Source: Parapedobacter sp. SGR-10 (lineage in GTDB: Bacteria; Bacteroidota; Bacteroidia; Sphingobacteriales; Sphingobacteriaceae). Taken from it: a DNA stretch of 64,000 nucleotides. Of the stretch, positions 18,501 to 27,444 are shown in pieces (the stretch's first letter is position 1; each line of letters starts with the position of its first letter). The stretch spans positions 62,001 to 126,000 of the forward strand of contig NZ_JAAJTJ010000003.1 in the NCBI RefSeq assembly GCF_011030405.1. The letters run 5' to 3'. Below the pieces are notes generated by a model that saw only the letters and a program-made list of their open reading frames with translations, had not been told where the DNA came from and ran no database searches. The translations under genes and the position numbers were made by a program.

Positions 18501-18731
18501 GTGCAGAATGTAACCTTAGGTTATAACATACCTACTCGGATTGCCAACAGGATAAAAGCAGAAAAATTAACCGCTAACCTGTCTGTCAACAACCTGTATA
18601 TGTTTACCAACTATAACGGTTGGAATCCTGAAGGGGGCATGTACACCGATACGACGCTTTCACCGGGATTGGACTGGGGGCGCTATCCTTTGTCAAGTGT
18701 GTACACATTAGGGTTGAACCTGACATTTTAA
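15552..18731 (+). CDS. SusC/RagA-family TonB-dependent outer-membrane glycan transporter
   Basis: 1059 residues. A signal peptide (SIAFAQS) is followed by a carboxypeptidase-regulatory-like domain (about 35-110, HGVVLDEDNRPLSGVRV), the TonB-box-like region DEIVVVGYG, a plug domain (LTGAISSVNARDF ... IESIDILKDASAAAIYGSRG) and a 22-strand barrel ending in YTLGLNLTF. There is no STN domain, so it is a transporter without a sigma/anti-sigma partner, in line with control by the local GntR-type protein. It forms the pedal-bin complex with the SusD protein encoded 24 bases downstream. Imports oligosaccharides across the outer membrane. Confidence 0.96.
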   Translation: MNATKMFLFKMRLVGMIIFVCCMQCSIAFAQSVQTAHGVVLDEDNRPLSGVRVTELGAENSTSTNEKGEFSLRLRSKSNQIEVSYMGKETQLVRITNNLPVQIVMKDVLRALDEIVVVGYGVQERQDLTGAISSVNARDFEDQPINDVNQAMMGQAAGVNVMNTSGTPGGGLDIQIRGISTIGSSNTPLYVVDGNIIQVGIDADSNPLDFINPADIESIDILKDASAAAIYGSRGSNGVVIITTKSGKEGRPRVNYNVKGGFQQIFNPIEMLSPQDFAILAIEARNNTWVDRGVGDRSPLDADFLRPESTQTGYFKDFLNSGRQGTDWQSEVFQKGFFQDHQISVSGGNTNVKYLVSGGFLDNKGILKNTGFQRYSARANVDANVNKKLKVSMRLSPSYTNQDFLPVTGRFHEAYGGIVQSALLMNPILDVYDPTRENGYSTGINLMAGLQNMENPVAKINSIKDWRRNFSLISNASVLYDISKIFQFSLTGGVTTRTSGRNWINPSSIGAYGIRAPRDNSIGSMQNASFNWQASAQLSYNQRFGKHRLSGVAVHEKQMNQYSNVTANASATWTDELIVVDNNLENVLRSGYSTITEWAISSYIARMNYNYDNRYLITGSVRADGSSKFANQWGVFPSAALAWRASNEKFLKKIDWLSDLKLRTSYGVTGNNSIGNYQFMSLMGASSAVLGSGGESIVSGIRLSSAGNPDLTWEQTRQIDVGVDMAFFKRRIALTVDYYNKQTKNLLLNLQVPTNMGFSTVMTNIGKVENKGWEFTLNTRNLVGKFKWNSDFNITFNRQKVLALGPEGDPLWGSSIYLENTHITRVGDPMGLFYGLKVLGIYQNQAQVDALPGISSGVARSRPGEFIFENADASDNEITLEDRTIVGNPHPKFVFGFRNGFSYKNLRLNIMLRGSYGADIINLNFSNIPYSLQTNGHVKLKNRWKSEAEPGDGKVPRLSSETRAVLGSTTFNSSFVEKASFLNVQNVTLGYNIPTRIANRIKAEKLTANLSVNNLYMFTNYNGWNPEGGMYTDTTLSPGLDWGRYPLSSVYTLGLNLTF

Positions 18732-18755
18732 GAAGTCGCTAAAATATAAATAGAT

Positions 18756-20249
18756 ATGAAAACATTTAAAATCACCACAGTAATGGGCTTGGCTATTACC
18801 TGTTTAATTTTAGCCGCATCGTGTGATAAGAAATTTCTTAACCGAAAACCCTTCGCGGATATTGACAGTGAAGATTTTTATACTTCCCAAAAGAACATCG
18901 AAATCGCGGCAGTAGGATTGTACGGAACCTTGCAGAATTTTTATAATCCTAATTATCCCTCTATTGGCGAGTTGCCGGGAGACAATGCTTCGGACGGAAG
19001 CGGTGCAGCTACCGCTTCAGGACAGCTTGATAAATTTACGATTATACCCAACAACAGCATACTTTCAGCAGTGTGGAGAGATTCGTACAGGAGTATATTG
19101 CAGAGTAACAAGATATTGGCATCGACTCCCCTTGTCGAATTTGTAGATGAGGATAAGAAAAAACAAGTAGAAGGAGAGGCTCGTTTCGTAAGGGCGTTGA
19201 GCTACTTCAATTTGGTACGCATGTTTGGCAAGGTACCGTTGGACACATTGGTGTTGACGCAAGAACAGGCCCGTAAGTCGATCAGAAATGAAGTAGAGGA
19301 TATTTATGAAGTGATAGTACATGATTTGGAAATGGCTTCTGTGCAATTGCCGGGAGCCTATACCGGTAATGGTATAGGCCGGGCGACCAAATGGGCGGCT
19401 TTGACATTATTGGGCAAGGTATATCTGACCAAGCACGAGTTTGATAAGGCTGTGGATCCATTGAAGACAGTTGTCGAAGACGGACCATACAGTCTCCTCC
19501 CGAACTATGCGGATATCTTTGATCCTAAAAACGCCAACCATGCCGAGTCTATATTTGAAATCCAGTATGAAGGAGGAACCTTGGGAGAAGGTAGCCGATG
19601 GAGTTTTATCTCCCATCCTAATGCATTGCAGGAAGTCATGGGGATATCGGCGGGCAATCGATTGGTACCTACAGGAAGTATTATCAACCTTTTTACAGCC
19701 GAGGGAGAAGGGACAAGTCCGAGGTACCAGGCGACTATCGGAACAATGCAATACCAAAATGCGTCAGGAGCTACACTGAGTGCAAGACATGTGAAAAAGC
19801 ACTATATGGATCATACTATGCAGAATCAGTCTGATGACAACTGGCCTTTGTTACGGTATGCGGACGTATTGCTGATGTATGCCGAAGCGTTAAACGAAAT
19901 ATCCGGTACACCTCCTGTAGAGGCAATCGAGTATGTCAACCAAATCCGCCGACGTGCTTTTGGAGAGCCGATCAATGTGGTCGGTAGCCACGAGTTGACT
20001 CCCGCGAAGATAGCTGATACAGACTCTTTCCGAGAAGCTATTTATCTGGAACGTCGTTTGGAGTTGGCATTTGAGGGACATCGTTGGTTTGATCTGGTCA
20101 GGACGAATACCTATGTAGAGGTCATGAATGACTATTTTGGAAGCAATTCTCCCTATAAGGTTGAACCTTACCATAGATTGTTCCCGGTACCGCAAAGAGA
20201 AATAGATATCAATCCTTTGTTGAAACCTAATAACGAAGGATATAATTAG
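18756..20249 (+). CDS. SusD/RagB-family surface glycan-binding lipoprotein
   Basis: 497 residues. A lipobox (ILAASC, C23) predicts a surface lipoprotein. SusD hallmarks are present: FLNRKPFADIDSEDFYTSQKNIEIAAVGLYG at the start of the mature protein, TPR-like helices (GEARFVRALSYFNLVRMFGKVPL), and the C-terminal block YLERRLELAFEGHRWFDLVRT with FPVPQREIDINP. It caps the SusC barrel and binds the target glycan. Its position directly after SusC is the standard order. Confidence 0.96.
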   Translation: MKTFKITTVMGLAITCLILAASCDKKFLNRKPFADIDSEDFYTSQKNIEIAAVGLYGTLQNFYNPNYPSIGELPGDNASDGSGAATASGQLDKFTIIPNNSILSAVWRDSYRSILQSNKILASTPLVEFVDEDKKKQVEGEARFVRALSYFNLVRMFGKVPLDTLVLTQEQARKSIRNEVEDIYEVIVHDLEMASVQLPGAYTGNGIGRATKWAALTLLGKVYLTKHEFDKAVDPLKTVVEDGPYSLLPNYADIFDPKNANHAESIFEIQYEGGTLGEGSRWSFISHPNALQEVMGISAGNRLVPTGSIINLFTAEGEGTSPRYQATIGTMQYQNASGATLSARHVKKHYMDHTMQNQSDDNWPLLRYADVLLMYAEALNEISGTPPVEAIEYVNQIRRRAFGEPINVVGSHELTPAKIADTDSFREAIYLERRLELAFEGHRWFDLVRTNTYVEVMNDYFGSNSPYKVEPYHRLFPVPQREIDINPLLKPNNEGYN

Positions 20250-20290
20250 CGTATATTAATTGAGTATATGATTGTCTTAATTAGATTAAC

Positions 20291-21607
20291 ATGAAAAAGA
20301 TACATTATCTGTCTTTCCTGATTTTTGTCACAGCATCTTTCTGGATGATTTCCTGTGAAACGGGAAACGAATTGACCCTACCCGGGCAGCATTTTGCTTC
20401 CATAGAGGAGGTTAGGGCCATGTACAAGGGTGAGCCTGTGACTATCGGGCGTGAAGGTGACCGGGAATTCTTCATAGGAGGAATAGTGATCTCAAATGCC
20501 GGACAGGGGAATAATCCGGAGGGGAAGATTATCATACAAAATCAGGCAAACGGACGGCTAAGAGGCCTGGCATTGGCTGTCGATAGCTATCTTGACCGCT
20601 ACAAGGTAGGAGACTCCGTCATCGTCAGGATCGACGGCAAAGTATTGGAGCGGATCGACGGTGTTTTTCAGATATCCGGCCTCAGCCCTTTGGAAATAGG
20701 AAGAATATCCGAGAATAACGAACAACATGTCCACCTTGAAACAAATGATTTCAGTGTTTTGGCCTCCGGTGTGGATATTTACCAAAATACATTAGTTCGG
20801 TTGATCTCTGCTGATGTGCCCGGTGTGGTGCGCAATCAGGTATTTGGAGACGGGGATGTCACGCTGAGTGATGGCAGTAATACTGTTCTTGTCAAGACCA
20901 GAGAAACGGCTGTCGTTGCCAATGAACCTGTTCCTATTGAGGGTGATTTTACAGGGATATTGTCTTATACAGCCACTGGAGAACCGTATCTGGCCATTCG
21001 TACATCGGCCGATATTGACGGTGAATATATGGCCCCTGAATTCTATACCAATTTCCCGGAAGGGTTTGAGGTGGCTCCACCATTTCTCTCCGGTTCGTGG
21101 GTCTTGACGTCCGCAGCTCGGAATGCTGGTGCAACAGTACACCTCAAACGGGGGGCAGCCGCATTGATCACGCAAGGGACTGCACCGACGACAGAATCGA
21201 TTATTGCTATGGACTTTGATCTCTTATTCGGTGCGTCCCGATTCTCTCTCTATTATGGTCAAGTGACAACAAATAATAATGATTCTAACGGATCGAAAGT
21301 GTATGTGGAGTATTCACAGGATGAAGGGGCAACTTGGACATTGCTGGAACCTAGTAGCGTGAAGTATACGCTGGATCAAGAACAGACTTGGACTCAAGTG
21401 ACGCTACCAGTGGACGATCCTGCCGCTTTGGTTTTGGAAGCGATGACGGCACCAAATAGCCCCGATAATCCCGGAAGGCAAAGACTGTATTTTGCAGAGT
21501 ATGAAAATCTGGCGATAGAAGGTCCTGTTCGTTTCAGAATCAGAAAACCTATAGGTACGGCTTCAAGGATCATGGTGGACGATGTCTTTGTCAAACCACA
21601 TGAATAG
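20291..21607 (+). CDS. DUF5689 / choice-of-anchor J-type surface lipoprotein (SusE-position)
   Basis: 438 residues with a lipobox (WMISC, C22). The N-terminal half (about 35-240) is beta-rich with an OB-fold-like pattern (GGIVISNAGQGNNPEGKIIIQN, KVGDSVIVRIDGKVLER), matching what I know as DUF5689. The C-terminal half (about 255-438) resembles a jelly-roll choice-of-anchor J domain (SKVYVEYSQDEGATWTLLEPSS, FRIRKPIGTASRIMVDDVFV). The third position after SusC and SusD is where SusE/SusF-type surface glycan-binding proteins lie. Likely binds the target glycan at the cell surface; no catalytic residues recognised. Confidence 0.82.
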   Translation: MKKIHYLSFLIFVTASFWMISCETGNELTLPGQHFASIEEVRAMYKGEPVTIGREGDREFFIGGIVISNAGQGNNPEGKIIIQNQANGRLRGLALAVDSYLDRYKVGDSVIVRIDGKVLERIDGVFQISGLSPLEIGRISENNEQHVHLETNDFSVLASGVDIYQNTLVRLISADVPGVVRNQVFGDGDVTLSDGSNTVLVKTRETAVVANEPVPIEGDFTGILSYTATGEPYLAIRTSADIDGEYMAPEFYTNFPEGFEVAPPFLSGSWVLTSAARNAGATVHLKRGAAALITQGTAPTTESIIAMDFDLLFGASRFSLYYGQVTTNNNDSNGSKVYVEYSQDEGATWTLLEPSSVKYTLDQEQTWTQVTLPVDDPAALVLEAMTAPNSPDNPGRQRLYFAEYENLAIEGPVRFRIRKPIGTASRIMVDDVFVKPHE

Positions 21608-21644
21608 GTCAGGTACAACTAAATATTTCGAAGCAGTGGATATA

Positions 21645-23069
21645 ATGAAGAAAAATGGTTTTTTATTTAGGTTTATATGGAGTGTTGTGTGCGTACTAGG
21701 TACGTACACCTCTCTCTCTTATGGTCAATCGGTCCGACGTCCCAATATCATTTTGTATATAGCAGACGACCTCGGGGCCTGGGATATTCCAGCCTATGGC
21801 AACGATAAAGTAAAAACACCTAATCTGGACAGGCTTAGAAAAGAATCCATGCTATTCGATCAGGCCTTTGCGACATCGCCTACCTGTGGCCCGGCGCGCA
21901 GCGCCCTATTTACTGGCTTGTTGCCGCACCGCAACGGGGCACACGTAAACCGTTTGGCTGTGCGTGACCGGATTCAATCTATGGTGCATTATTTCAACAA
22001 TGCGGGCTATCGGGTGGCCATCGCAGGTAAGCTGCATGTGGGGCCACAAGAAAGTTTTCCATTCGAGTATATTGTCGGGTCCAATCGTCGCGAACCTGGT
22101 ACAGAAGGCAAAAAAGGAATGTTTTCTGATCTTTATCTTGAGCCTGTTGATCAGTGGCTGGGAGGCTATGATGGGGAAAAGCCTTTTGTGCTGATCGTAG
22201 CGGACCATTGTACACACATGACTTGGCCGCTCAACCCGGCATATACCAATGAGTCGGTGGCGATACACCCTTTTCACGTGGACACCCGTGACACGCGCAG
22301 GTTGCTGACACGCTACTATACAGATATAACCAAGATGGATGATAATATCGGAGACATGATGAAGATCCTGGACAAGCATAAACTGTCGGACAAAGCAATC
22401 ATGCTATTTACGGCCGATCAAGGACCTCAGTTGCCTTTTGGCAAGTGGACTTTGTATGACTATGGTGTGCAGGTGCCACTCCTCGTACGCTGGCCGGGAC
22501 AGGTGAAAGCCGGTAGCCATACGAAAGCATTGGTGTCACACGTGGATATTGTTCCTACGCTGTTGGATGCTATAGGGGCACCTATTCCCACTAATATAGA
22601 CGGTACGAGTTTTTACAAGGTGCTGCGCGATCCAGGACAGTCTCATCGGGAGATGGTTTTTGCCCTTTCCAATGGAGACAAGGATCATGACAAATCACCG
22701 GTGCGGATGTTGCGTACGAGTAAATATAAGTACATTGTAAATTTAGAACCTAATGAGCCGGCATCTAAGGGTAAGGATCTGCGCAAGAGCTGGATAGAGT
22801 TAGCGAAGACCGATGCGCATGCCAAACAGGTCGTAGATCGCTTGAATGAAAGATCCTCCGAGGAATTGTATGATCTTGAAAACGATCGTTTTGAGATGAT
22901 AAACTTGGCGCATTTGCCAAAATATAAGCAGGTGTTGGAAGATTTTCGGAAGAAGATGAACGCTATTCGGCAGGTTCAGGGAGATGTGGGAGACAGTTGG
23001 AAAGAGGACCTGAAAAGATTGCCTGTCGCGCCAGGCCCGAATCCATTGGTGCCGTACAGTGTTGATTGA
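21645..23069 (+). CDS. Secreted sulfatase (type I, CGPAR)
   Basis: 474 residues from ATG 21645; an earlier in-frame ATG at 21582 lies inside the preceding gene and would bury the signal peptide. Signal peptide about 1-28. Sulfatase core: RPNIILYIADDLG, formylglycine motif C81-G-P-A-R, AGKLHVGP, FTADQGPQLPFGKWTLYD. It is a close paralog of the sulfatase at 31684-33141, by eye about two thirds identical, sharing stretches such as RREPGTEGKKGMF and FGKWTLYDYGVQVPL. The two probably act on related sulfate positions. Confidence 0.93.
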   Translation: MKKNGFLFRFIWSVVCVLGTYTSLSYGQSVRRPNIILYIADDLGAWDIPAYGNDKVKTPNLDRLRKESMLFDQAFATSPTCGPARSALFTGLLPHRNGAHVNRLAVRDRIQSMVHYFNNAGYRVAIAGKLHVGPQESFPFEYIVGSNRREPGTEGKKGMFSDLYLEPVDQWLGGYDGEKPFVLIVADHCTHMTWPLNPAYTNESVAIHPFHVDTRDTRRLLTRYYTDITKMDDNIGDMMKILDKHKLSDKAIMLFTADQGPQLPFGKWTLYDYGVQVPLLVRWPGQVKAGSHTKALVSHVDIVPTLLDAIGAPIPTNIDGTSFYKVLRDPGQSHREMVFALSNGDKDHDKSPVRMLRTSKYKYIVNLEPNEPASKGKDLRKSWIELAKTDAHAKQVVDRLNERSSEELYDLENDRFEMINLAHLPKYKQVLEDFRKKMNAIRQVQGDVGDSWKEDLKRLPVAPGPNPLVPYSVD

Positions 23070-23090
23070 AAAAAATAAATGCAGATAACA

Positions 23091-24158
23091 ATGAATAAAT
23101 ATAACAAGATGACAAGATGGATGATGTTGGTCATAAGTGTGTTGAGTAGTTTCGCGCATGTGCAGGCACAGCAGGCAGGTGATGTCGTGGCAGACCTCCA
23201 AAAACATGACAAGGCTGTACATGTGCTGAATACCGATATTGCTAATCCTTTTGTTGAAATTGGCCCTGACGGTTATTATTACCTGACCGGTACGGTACCT
23301 ATGGATCTTTCGACATCCAAAGAAACTTCCGTAAGAGTGTGGCGAAGCAAAGATCTGGGAACCTGGGAACCCTTTGGTGAAATCAAACATGCTCCAGGAT
23401 CAGCTTTTGTAAAAGAACTGTGGGATTTTGCCGGAAAAAGAAACATCACACCGGACATCCGGTCATCGGAAGCGCATTATGTCAATGGCCGTTGGGTCAT
23501 CGTGCATTCGTCGAATGTACGTGTAGCCAATCTGATGCTTTCGGCATCCCCGGCTATCAAAGGGCCGTATACAGAACCGTTGGGATTGGATATAGGTTTT
23601 CATGTAGATCCCAGCATCTTCGTGGATGATGACGGGACACCTTGGTTGCTGTCAAACTGTACACAGATCCGAAGAATAAAAAAGGATTTTTCGGCATTTG
23701 ATGGCAACCATAGGCTGATCGGGCCTAAAAGCAAACAGTTGGGCTTTGAAGGTACAAGAATGGTCAAAGTTGGTGGCAAATATGTGCTGTTTGGAACTTC
23801 CTGGAGTACGGATATCGAAGGAAAAGGAACCTACAATCTCTATTATGCTACGGCCGATAAGATATTGGGTCCTTATAGCCCCCGGAAATTTGCCGGTCGG
23901 TATATAGGCAACGGAGCCCCTTTTAAGGACAGAGACGGTCGCTGGTGGGCATTGGCATTTTATCGGGCAGACCACCCTCCGCTGAATGCTGAACAAGCAG
24001 ACAAGAGGGATTTGTCAGATGCCGCCTATACAATCAACAAAAAAGGATTGACATTGGTACCGCTGGAGATTTCACAGGAGAATGGAGAAATCAAGGTCGT
24101 TCCCAAAGATCCTGTCTACCGATTTCCGGGAAAGGAAGAAGTACAACAGTTTGATTGA
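23091..24158 (+). CDS. GH43-like beta-propeller protein B (base residue replaced)
   Basis: 355 residues from ATG 23091; ATG 23079 is an alternative. Signal peptide about 1-27 (HVQAQ). Strong paralog of the protein at 11758-12834 over the full length, with the same blade motifs (PDGYYYLTG, HVDPSIFVDDDGTPW, GTYNLYYATADKILGPYSPRKFAGRY). At the position of the candidate base D53 of that protein it has N52 (ANPFVEI instead of RDPFVTL), and APEV of the second blade is SSEA. It may be catalytically weak, use a shifted residue, or be a binding protein. The fold is clear and the activity doubtful. Confidence 0.78.
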   Translation: MNKYNKMTRWMMLVISVLSSFAHVQAQQAGDVVADLQKHDKAVHVLNTDIANPFVEIGPDGYYYLTGTVPMDLSTSKETSVRVWRSKDLGTWEPFGEIKHAPGSAFVKELWDFAGKRNITPDIRSSEAHYVNGRWVIVHSSNVRVANLMLSASPAIKGPYTEPLGLDIGFHVDPSIFVDDDGTPWLLSNCTQIRRIKKDFSAFDGNHRLIGPKSKQLGFEGTRMVKVGGKYVLFGTSWSTDIEGKGTYNLYYATADKILGPYSPRKFAGRYIGNGAPFKDRDGRWWALAFYRADHPPLNAEQADKRDLSDAAYTINKKGLTLVPLEISQENGEIKVVPKDPVYRFPGKEEVQQFD

Positions 24159-24262
24159 TCGTGAATCTATTTAAATTTAAGCATACGCAGCACACATGTG
24201 TCATTTTTTGCTTAATCAAGAACAGTGTTTTACAAAGAAGGTACAAGTGTAATATATAAAAT

Positions 24263-25879
24263 ATGATAATCAGGTTTTGTTTAGTATGGTTGATACTGGG
24301 AAGTATATGGATGGGAAGACCCTTGCAGGCACAAGAACGTCCTAACATTATCGTCATCCTAGTGGATGATATGGGTTTCAGTGATGTAGGATGTTTTGGC
24401 GGAGAAATTCCCACTCCCCATATTGATGAGTTGGCACAGCAAGGACTTCGTCTTACAAATTTCTATAATGTAGCCCGATGTTGCCCAAGCCGGGCAAGCT
24501 TATTGACCGGACTCTATCCGCATCAAGCCGGGATGGGATGGATGGCTTCTGATCGCTATAAAGATATCCCGGCCTATCAAGGGTATCTCAACGACAAATG
24601 TGTCACGATTGGGGAGGCCATGCAGCAAAATGGTTATTTTACGATCATGACAGGCAAGTGGCATGTGGGACAGAAAGGTGATGGAGGTGTCACACCCTGG
24701 GGGCGGGGGTTTGATCGATCGTTCAATACCATTGCAGGCAATTTTTACTATCGCGATGCCCGGGCACAACTGTATCTGAACGGTAGAAAAGTACGTAATG
24801 CCGAATTGCCGAAAGATTGGTACACGACTGATCTATGGACATCCTATGGATTACAGTTTATCGATGAAGCCAAAAATGTTGGTAAACCTTTTCTGCTGTA
24901 TCTGGCGCATAATGCTCCACATTATCCCCTGCAGGCTCCCGAAGAGGATATTGCCAAGTTTAGAGGCAAGTTTATGAAAGGGTGGGAGGCGTTGCGCGAA
25001 GAGCGGTATAAAAGACAGGTTGAGATGGGTATCATTGACAAATCTTGGGCATTGCCCGATATCAATCCACTTATTCCTAAATGGGAATCGTTAAGCCCAG
25101 AAGAAAAAATCCGGCAGGATGATCTGATGGCGGTCTATGCCGCGGTTGTCAGCCGTATTGACAAGAGTATCGGTGATCTCATCAATGGACTTAAAGCCCG
25201 TGGAATATACGACAATACGATCATTATGTTTATGTCGGACAATGGTGGTAATGCCGAGGGGGGTATCAATGGACGTTATATTGGAGAACAACCGGGAGCT
25301 GTCAATTCACATCTCTCGGTTAGTCAAGGATGGGCAGAGTTGAATAACACACCATTTTGGTTGTACAAACACCATACGAGTGAGGGAGGGATTGCAACTC
25401 CTTTTATCTTATCTTGGCCTAAGGGGATTTCCGATCAACTTTATGGCAAGATACTGCCGTTTCAAGGACACGTGATTGATATCATGCCTACGTGTATCGA
25501 TATTGCCAATGGACGATATCCGACCCAATATAAAGGCAATGATATCCTTCCGATGGAAGGTATGAGCTTTTTACCTTTGATGTTAGGTAAGTCTATGGAC
25601 CGTTCAACACCACTTTATTGGGAGCACGAAGGAAATCGCGCAATGTTAAACGGTGAATGGAAAATTGTGTCCAATGTGAAAGAACCTTGGCAATTGTATA
25701 ATCTTCGAACAGACCGTACCGAAACAAAGAATGTGGCACAGGAAAATCCCGAAATCGTGTCTAGTATGGTCGCTAAGTACAATATATGGGCAGAAAAAGT
25801 TGGTGTGATACCGTATAACTTTCCCCCTAAGCCATGGCAAACTATGCAGAGAGGTACTGTTGTTCCTTCCGGGGACTAG
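24263..25879 (+). CDS. Secreted arylsulfatase-type sulfatase (CCPSR)
   Basis: 538 residues with a signal peptide (about 1-24, PLQAQ). Core: RPNIIVILVDDMGFSDVGCFGGE, formylglycine motif C73-C-P-S-R, GKWHVGQ, MSDNGGNAEGG. The long form with YNVARCCPSRASLLTGLYPHQAG resembles the AtsA-type arylsulfatase subfamily. Probably processes a distinct sulfate position from the other sulfatases, since it groups with none of them by eye. The 104 bases before it hold no gene, only a small ACACATGTGT palindrome. Confidence 0.93.
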   Translation: MIIRFCLVWLILGSIWMGRPLQAQERPNIIVILVDDMGFSDVGCFGGEIPTPHIDELAQQGLRLTNFYNVARCCPSRASLLTGLYPHQAGMGWMASDRYKDIPAYQGYLNDKCVTIGEAMQQNGYFTIMTGKWHVGQKGDGGVTPWGRGFDRSFNTIAGNFYYRDARAQLYLNGRKVRNAELPKDWYTTDLWTSYGLQFIDEAKNVGKPFLLYLAHNAPHYPLQAPEEDIAKFRGKFMKGWEALREERYKRQVEMGIIDKSWALPDINPLIPKWESLSPEEKIRQDDLMAVYAAVVSRIDKSIGDLINGLKARGIYDNTIIMFMSDNGGNAEGGINGRYIGEQPGAVNSHLSVSQGWAELNNTPFWLYKHHTSEGGIATPFILSWPKGISDQLYGKILPFQGHVIDIMPTCIDIANGRYPTQYKGNDILPMEGMSFLPLMLGKSMDRSTPLYWEHEGNRAMLNGEWKIVSNVKEPWQLYNLRTDRTETKNVAQENPEIVSSMVAKYNIWAEKVGVIPYNFPPKPWQTMQRGTVVPSGD

Positions 25880-25923
25880 AAGCAATATAACATGTTAATC
25901 ATATCATAAAAAGCGAATAGAAA

Positions 25924-27429
25924 ATGACAATAAAGGAAATGAAGAATGTACATAAGGCTATCATCGGATTTGTGCTTGTCAGTGTAGTTATGTTCGGTTA
26001 TGCCTGTAATGATCGATCACCGGATCAGAAAAGTAAACAGCCTAATGTGCTTTGGATCGTCATGGATGACGTGGGTACAGAAGTACCCTTCTTCGGGCAT
26101 AAGATCAGCACGCCCAATATCGATAGGTTGATCAAGGAAGGCACGATCTTCCGACAAGCTTTTGTCACTGCACCGGTCTGCTCGCCCGCACGGTCGGCCA
26201 TGATTACAGGAATGTACCAGACCACTATCGGTGCTCATAATCACGTGAGCAGTAGGGGAGAGCACCATATTCAGCTACCCGATTATGTAAAGATGGTGCC
26301 ACAGATTTTCAGGGAAAATGGATATTATGTAACCAATGGAGATTATCCGATCGTAGGCGATGGTTTGGGAAAGGCAGACTATAATTTTGAGTGGGACGAA
26401 AGTATATATGATGGGAATGATTGGCGTAAGAGAAAACCCGGTCAACCATTTTTTGCACAAATACAGTTGCTAGGTGGAAAAAACCGTGATAAACGGTCGC
26501 AGCTACAACATGCAATCCATGAATTGGGTTCGAGTACAGGCTTAGATAGCCTGCTTATCCCTCCGTATTATCCGAAGGACTCGGTCATACTACAGGATTG
26601 GGCAGACTATATGGATTGCATTCGATATACAGACAAACAGATAGGGGAAATTTTGGACAGACTCAAAGAAGATGGCGAATTGGACAATACATTGATCATT
26701 CTGATGGGAGACAATGGGGTTAGCCATGCTCGGGGCAAGCAATTTCTGTACGATGAGGGCATAAAGGTTTTATTTGTAGCTAGGGGGCCGGGAATTGAGC
26801 AAGGCAAGGTTCGGGAAGATATGATTGAGCATATCGATATGGCACCTATATCCTTGGCTGCTGTTGGTATTCAAATACCGGAATGGATGCAGGGCAAAGA
26901 TGTTTTTTCCAAAGAGTATATACCAAGAGAATATGTATACGGCGCGCGTGACCGTTGTGGAGAGACTGCGGACCGTATTCGCTCTGTCCGTTCGGATAGG
27001 TACAAATATATTCGGAATTTCTATCCGGACAGACCTCATCTGCAACCGAGCAACTATAAGGACAGCAAGAAGATCATCCAAAGGCTTAGGGAGTTGCACG
27101 ACCAGGGCAAATTGGCTCCGGTACAGGAAGCGTTGCTCTTTGCCGAACGGAGACCCGAAGAAGAGCTGTACGATCTGTTGAACGATCCATATGAGATGGT
27201 CAATCTCGCCCAAGACAACAGTTATGGAAAAGTGTTGCAGGCATTTAGGAATCAATTGACCACCTGGTCCAAAGAGACTCATGATCCCGACCCGGAATCT
27301 TTTGAGATTTATACGTTAGAAATGAAAAACCAATGGGAAAGAACGCCTGGAGAGAAGGCAAGAGAACGTGTAGCCCGTAATATAGAGGAGTACAAGAAGT
27401 GGATGCAAGAGCGGGCAACAAATCAATAG
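25924..27429 (+). CDS. Lipoprotein sulfatase (type I, CSPAR)
   Basis: 501 residues with a lipobox (MFGYAC, C28). Core: PNVLWIVMDDVGTEVPFFG, formylglycine motif C86-S-P-A-R, then IGAHNHVSSRGEHH, and MGDNGVSHARGKQFLYDEG for the distal metal site. This HNH-containing variant differs from the other sulfatases in the locus and is often seen in Bacteroidota gene clusters for sulfated glycans. The lipid anchor places it at a membrane face, possibly the cell surface. Starts 44 bases after the preceding stop. Confidence 0.93.
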   Translation: MTIKEMKNVHKAIIGFVLVSVVMFGYACNDRSPDQKSKQPNVLWIVMDDVGTEVPFFGHKISTPNIDRLIKEGTIFRQAFVTAPVCSPARSAMITGMYQTTIGAHNHVSSRGEHHIQLPDYVKMVPQIFRENGYYVTNGDYPIVGDGLGKADYNFEWDESIYDGNDWRKRKPGQPFFAQIQLLGGKNRDKRSQLQHAIHELGSSTGLDSLLIPPYYPKDSVILQDWADYMDCIRYTDKQIGEILDRLKEDGELDNTLIILMGDNGVSHARGKQFLYDEGIKVLFVARGPGIEQGKVREDMIEHIDMAPISLAAVGIQIPEWMQGKDVFSKEYIPREYVYGARDRCGETADRIRSVRSDRYKYIRNFYPDRPHLQPSNYKDSKKIIQRLRELHDQGKLAPVQEALLFAERRPEEELYDLLNDPYEMVNLAQDNSYGKVLQAFRNQLTTWSKETHDPDPESFEIYTLEMKNQWERTPGEKARERVARNIEEYKKWMQERATNQ

Positions 27430-27444
27430 ATTAATTTATAAAAG

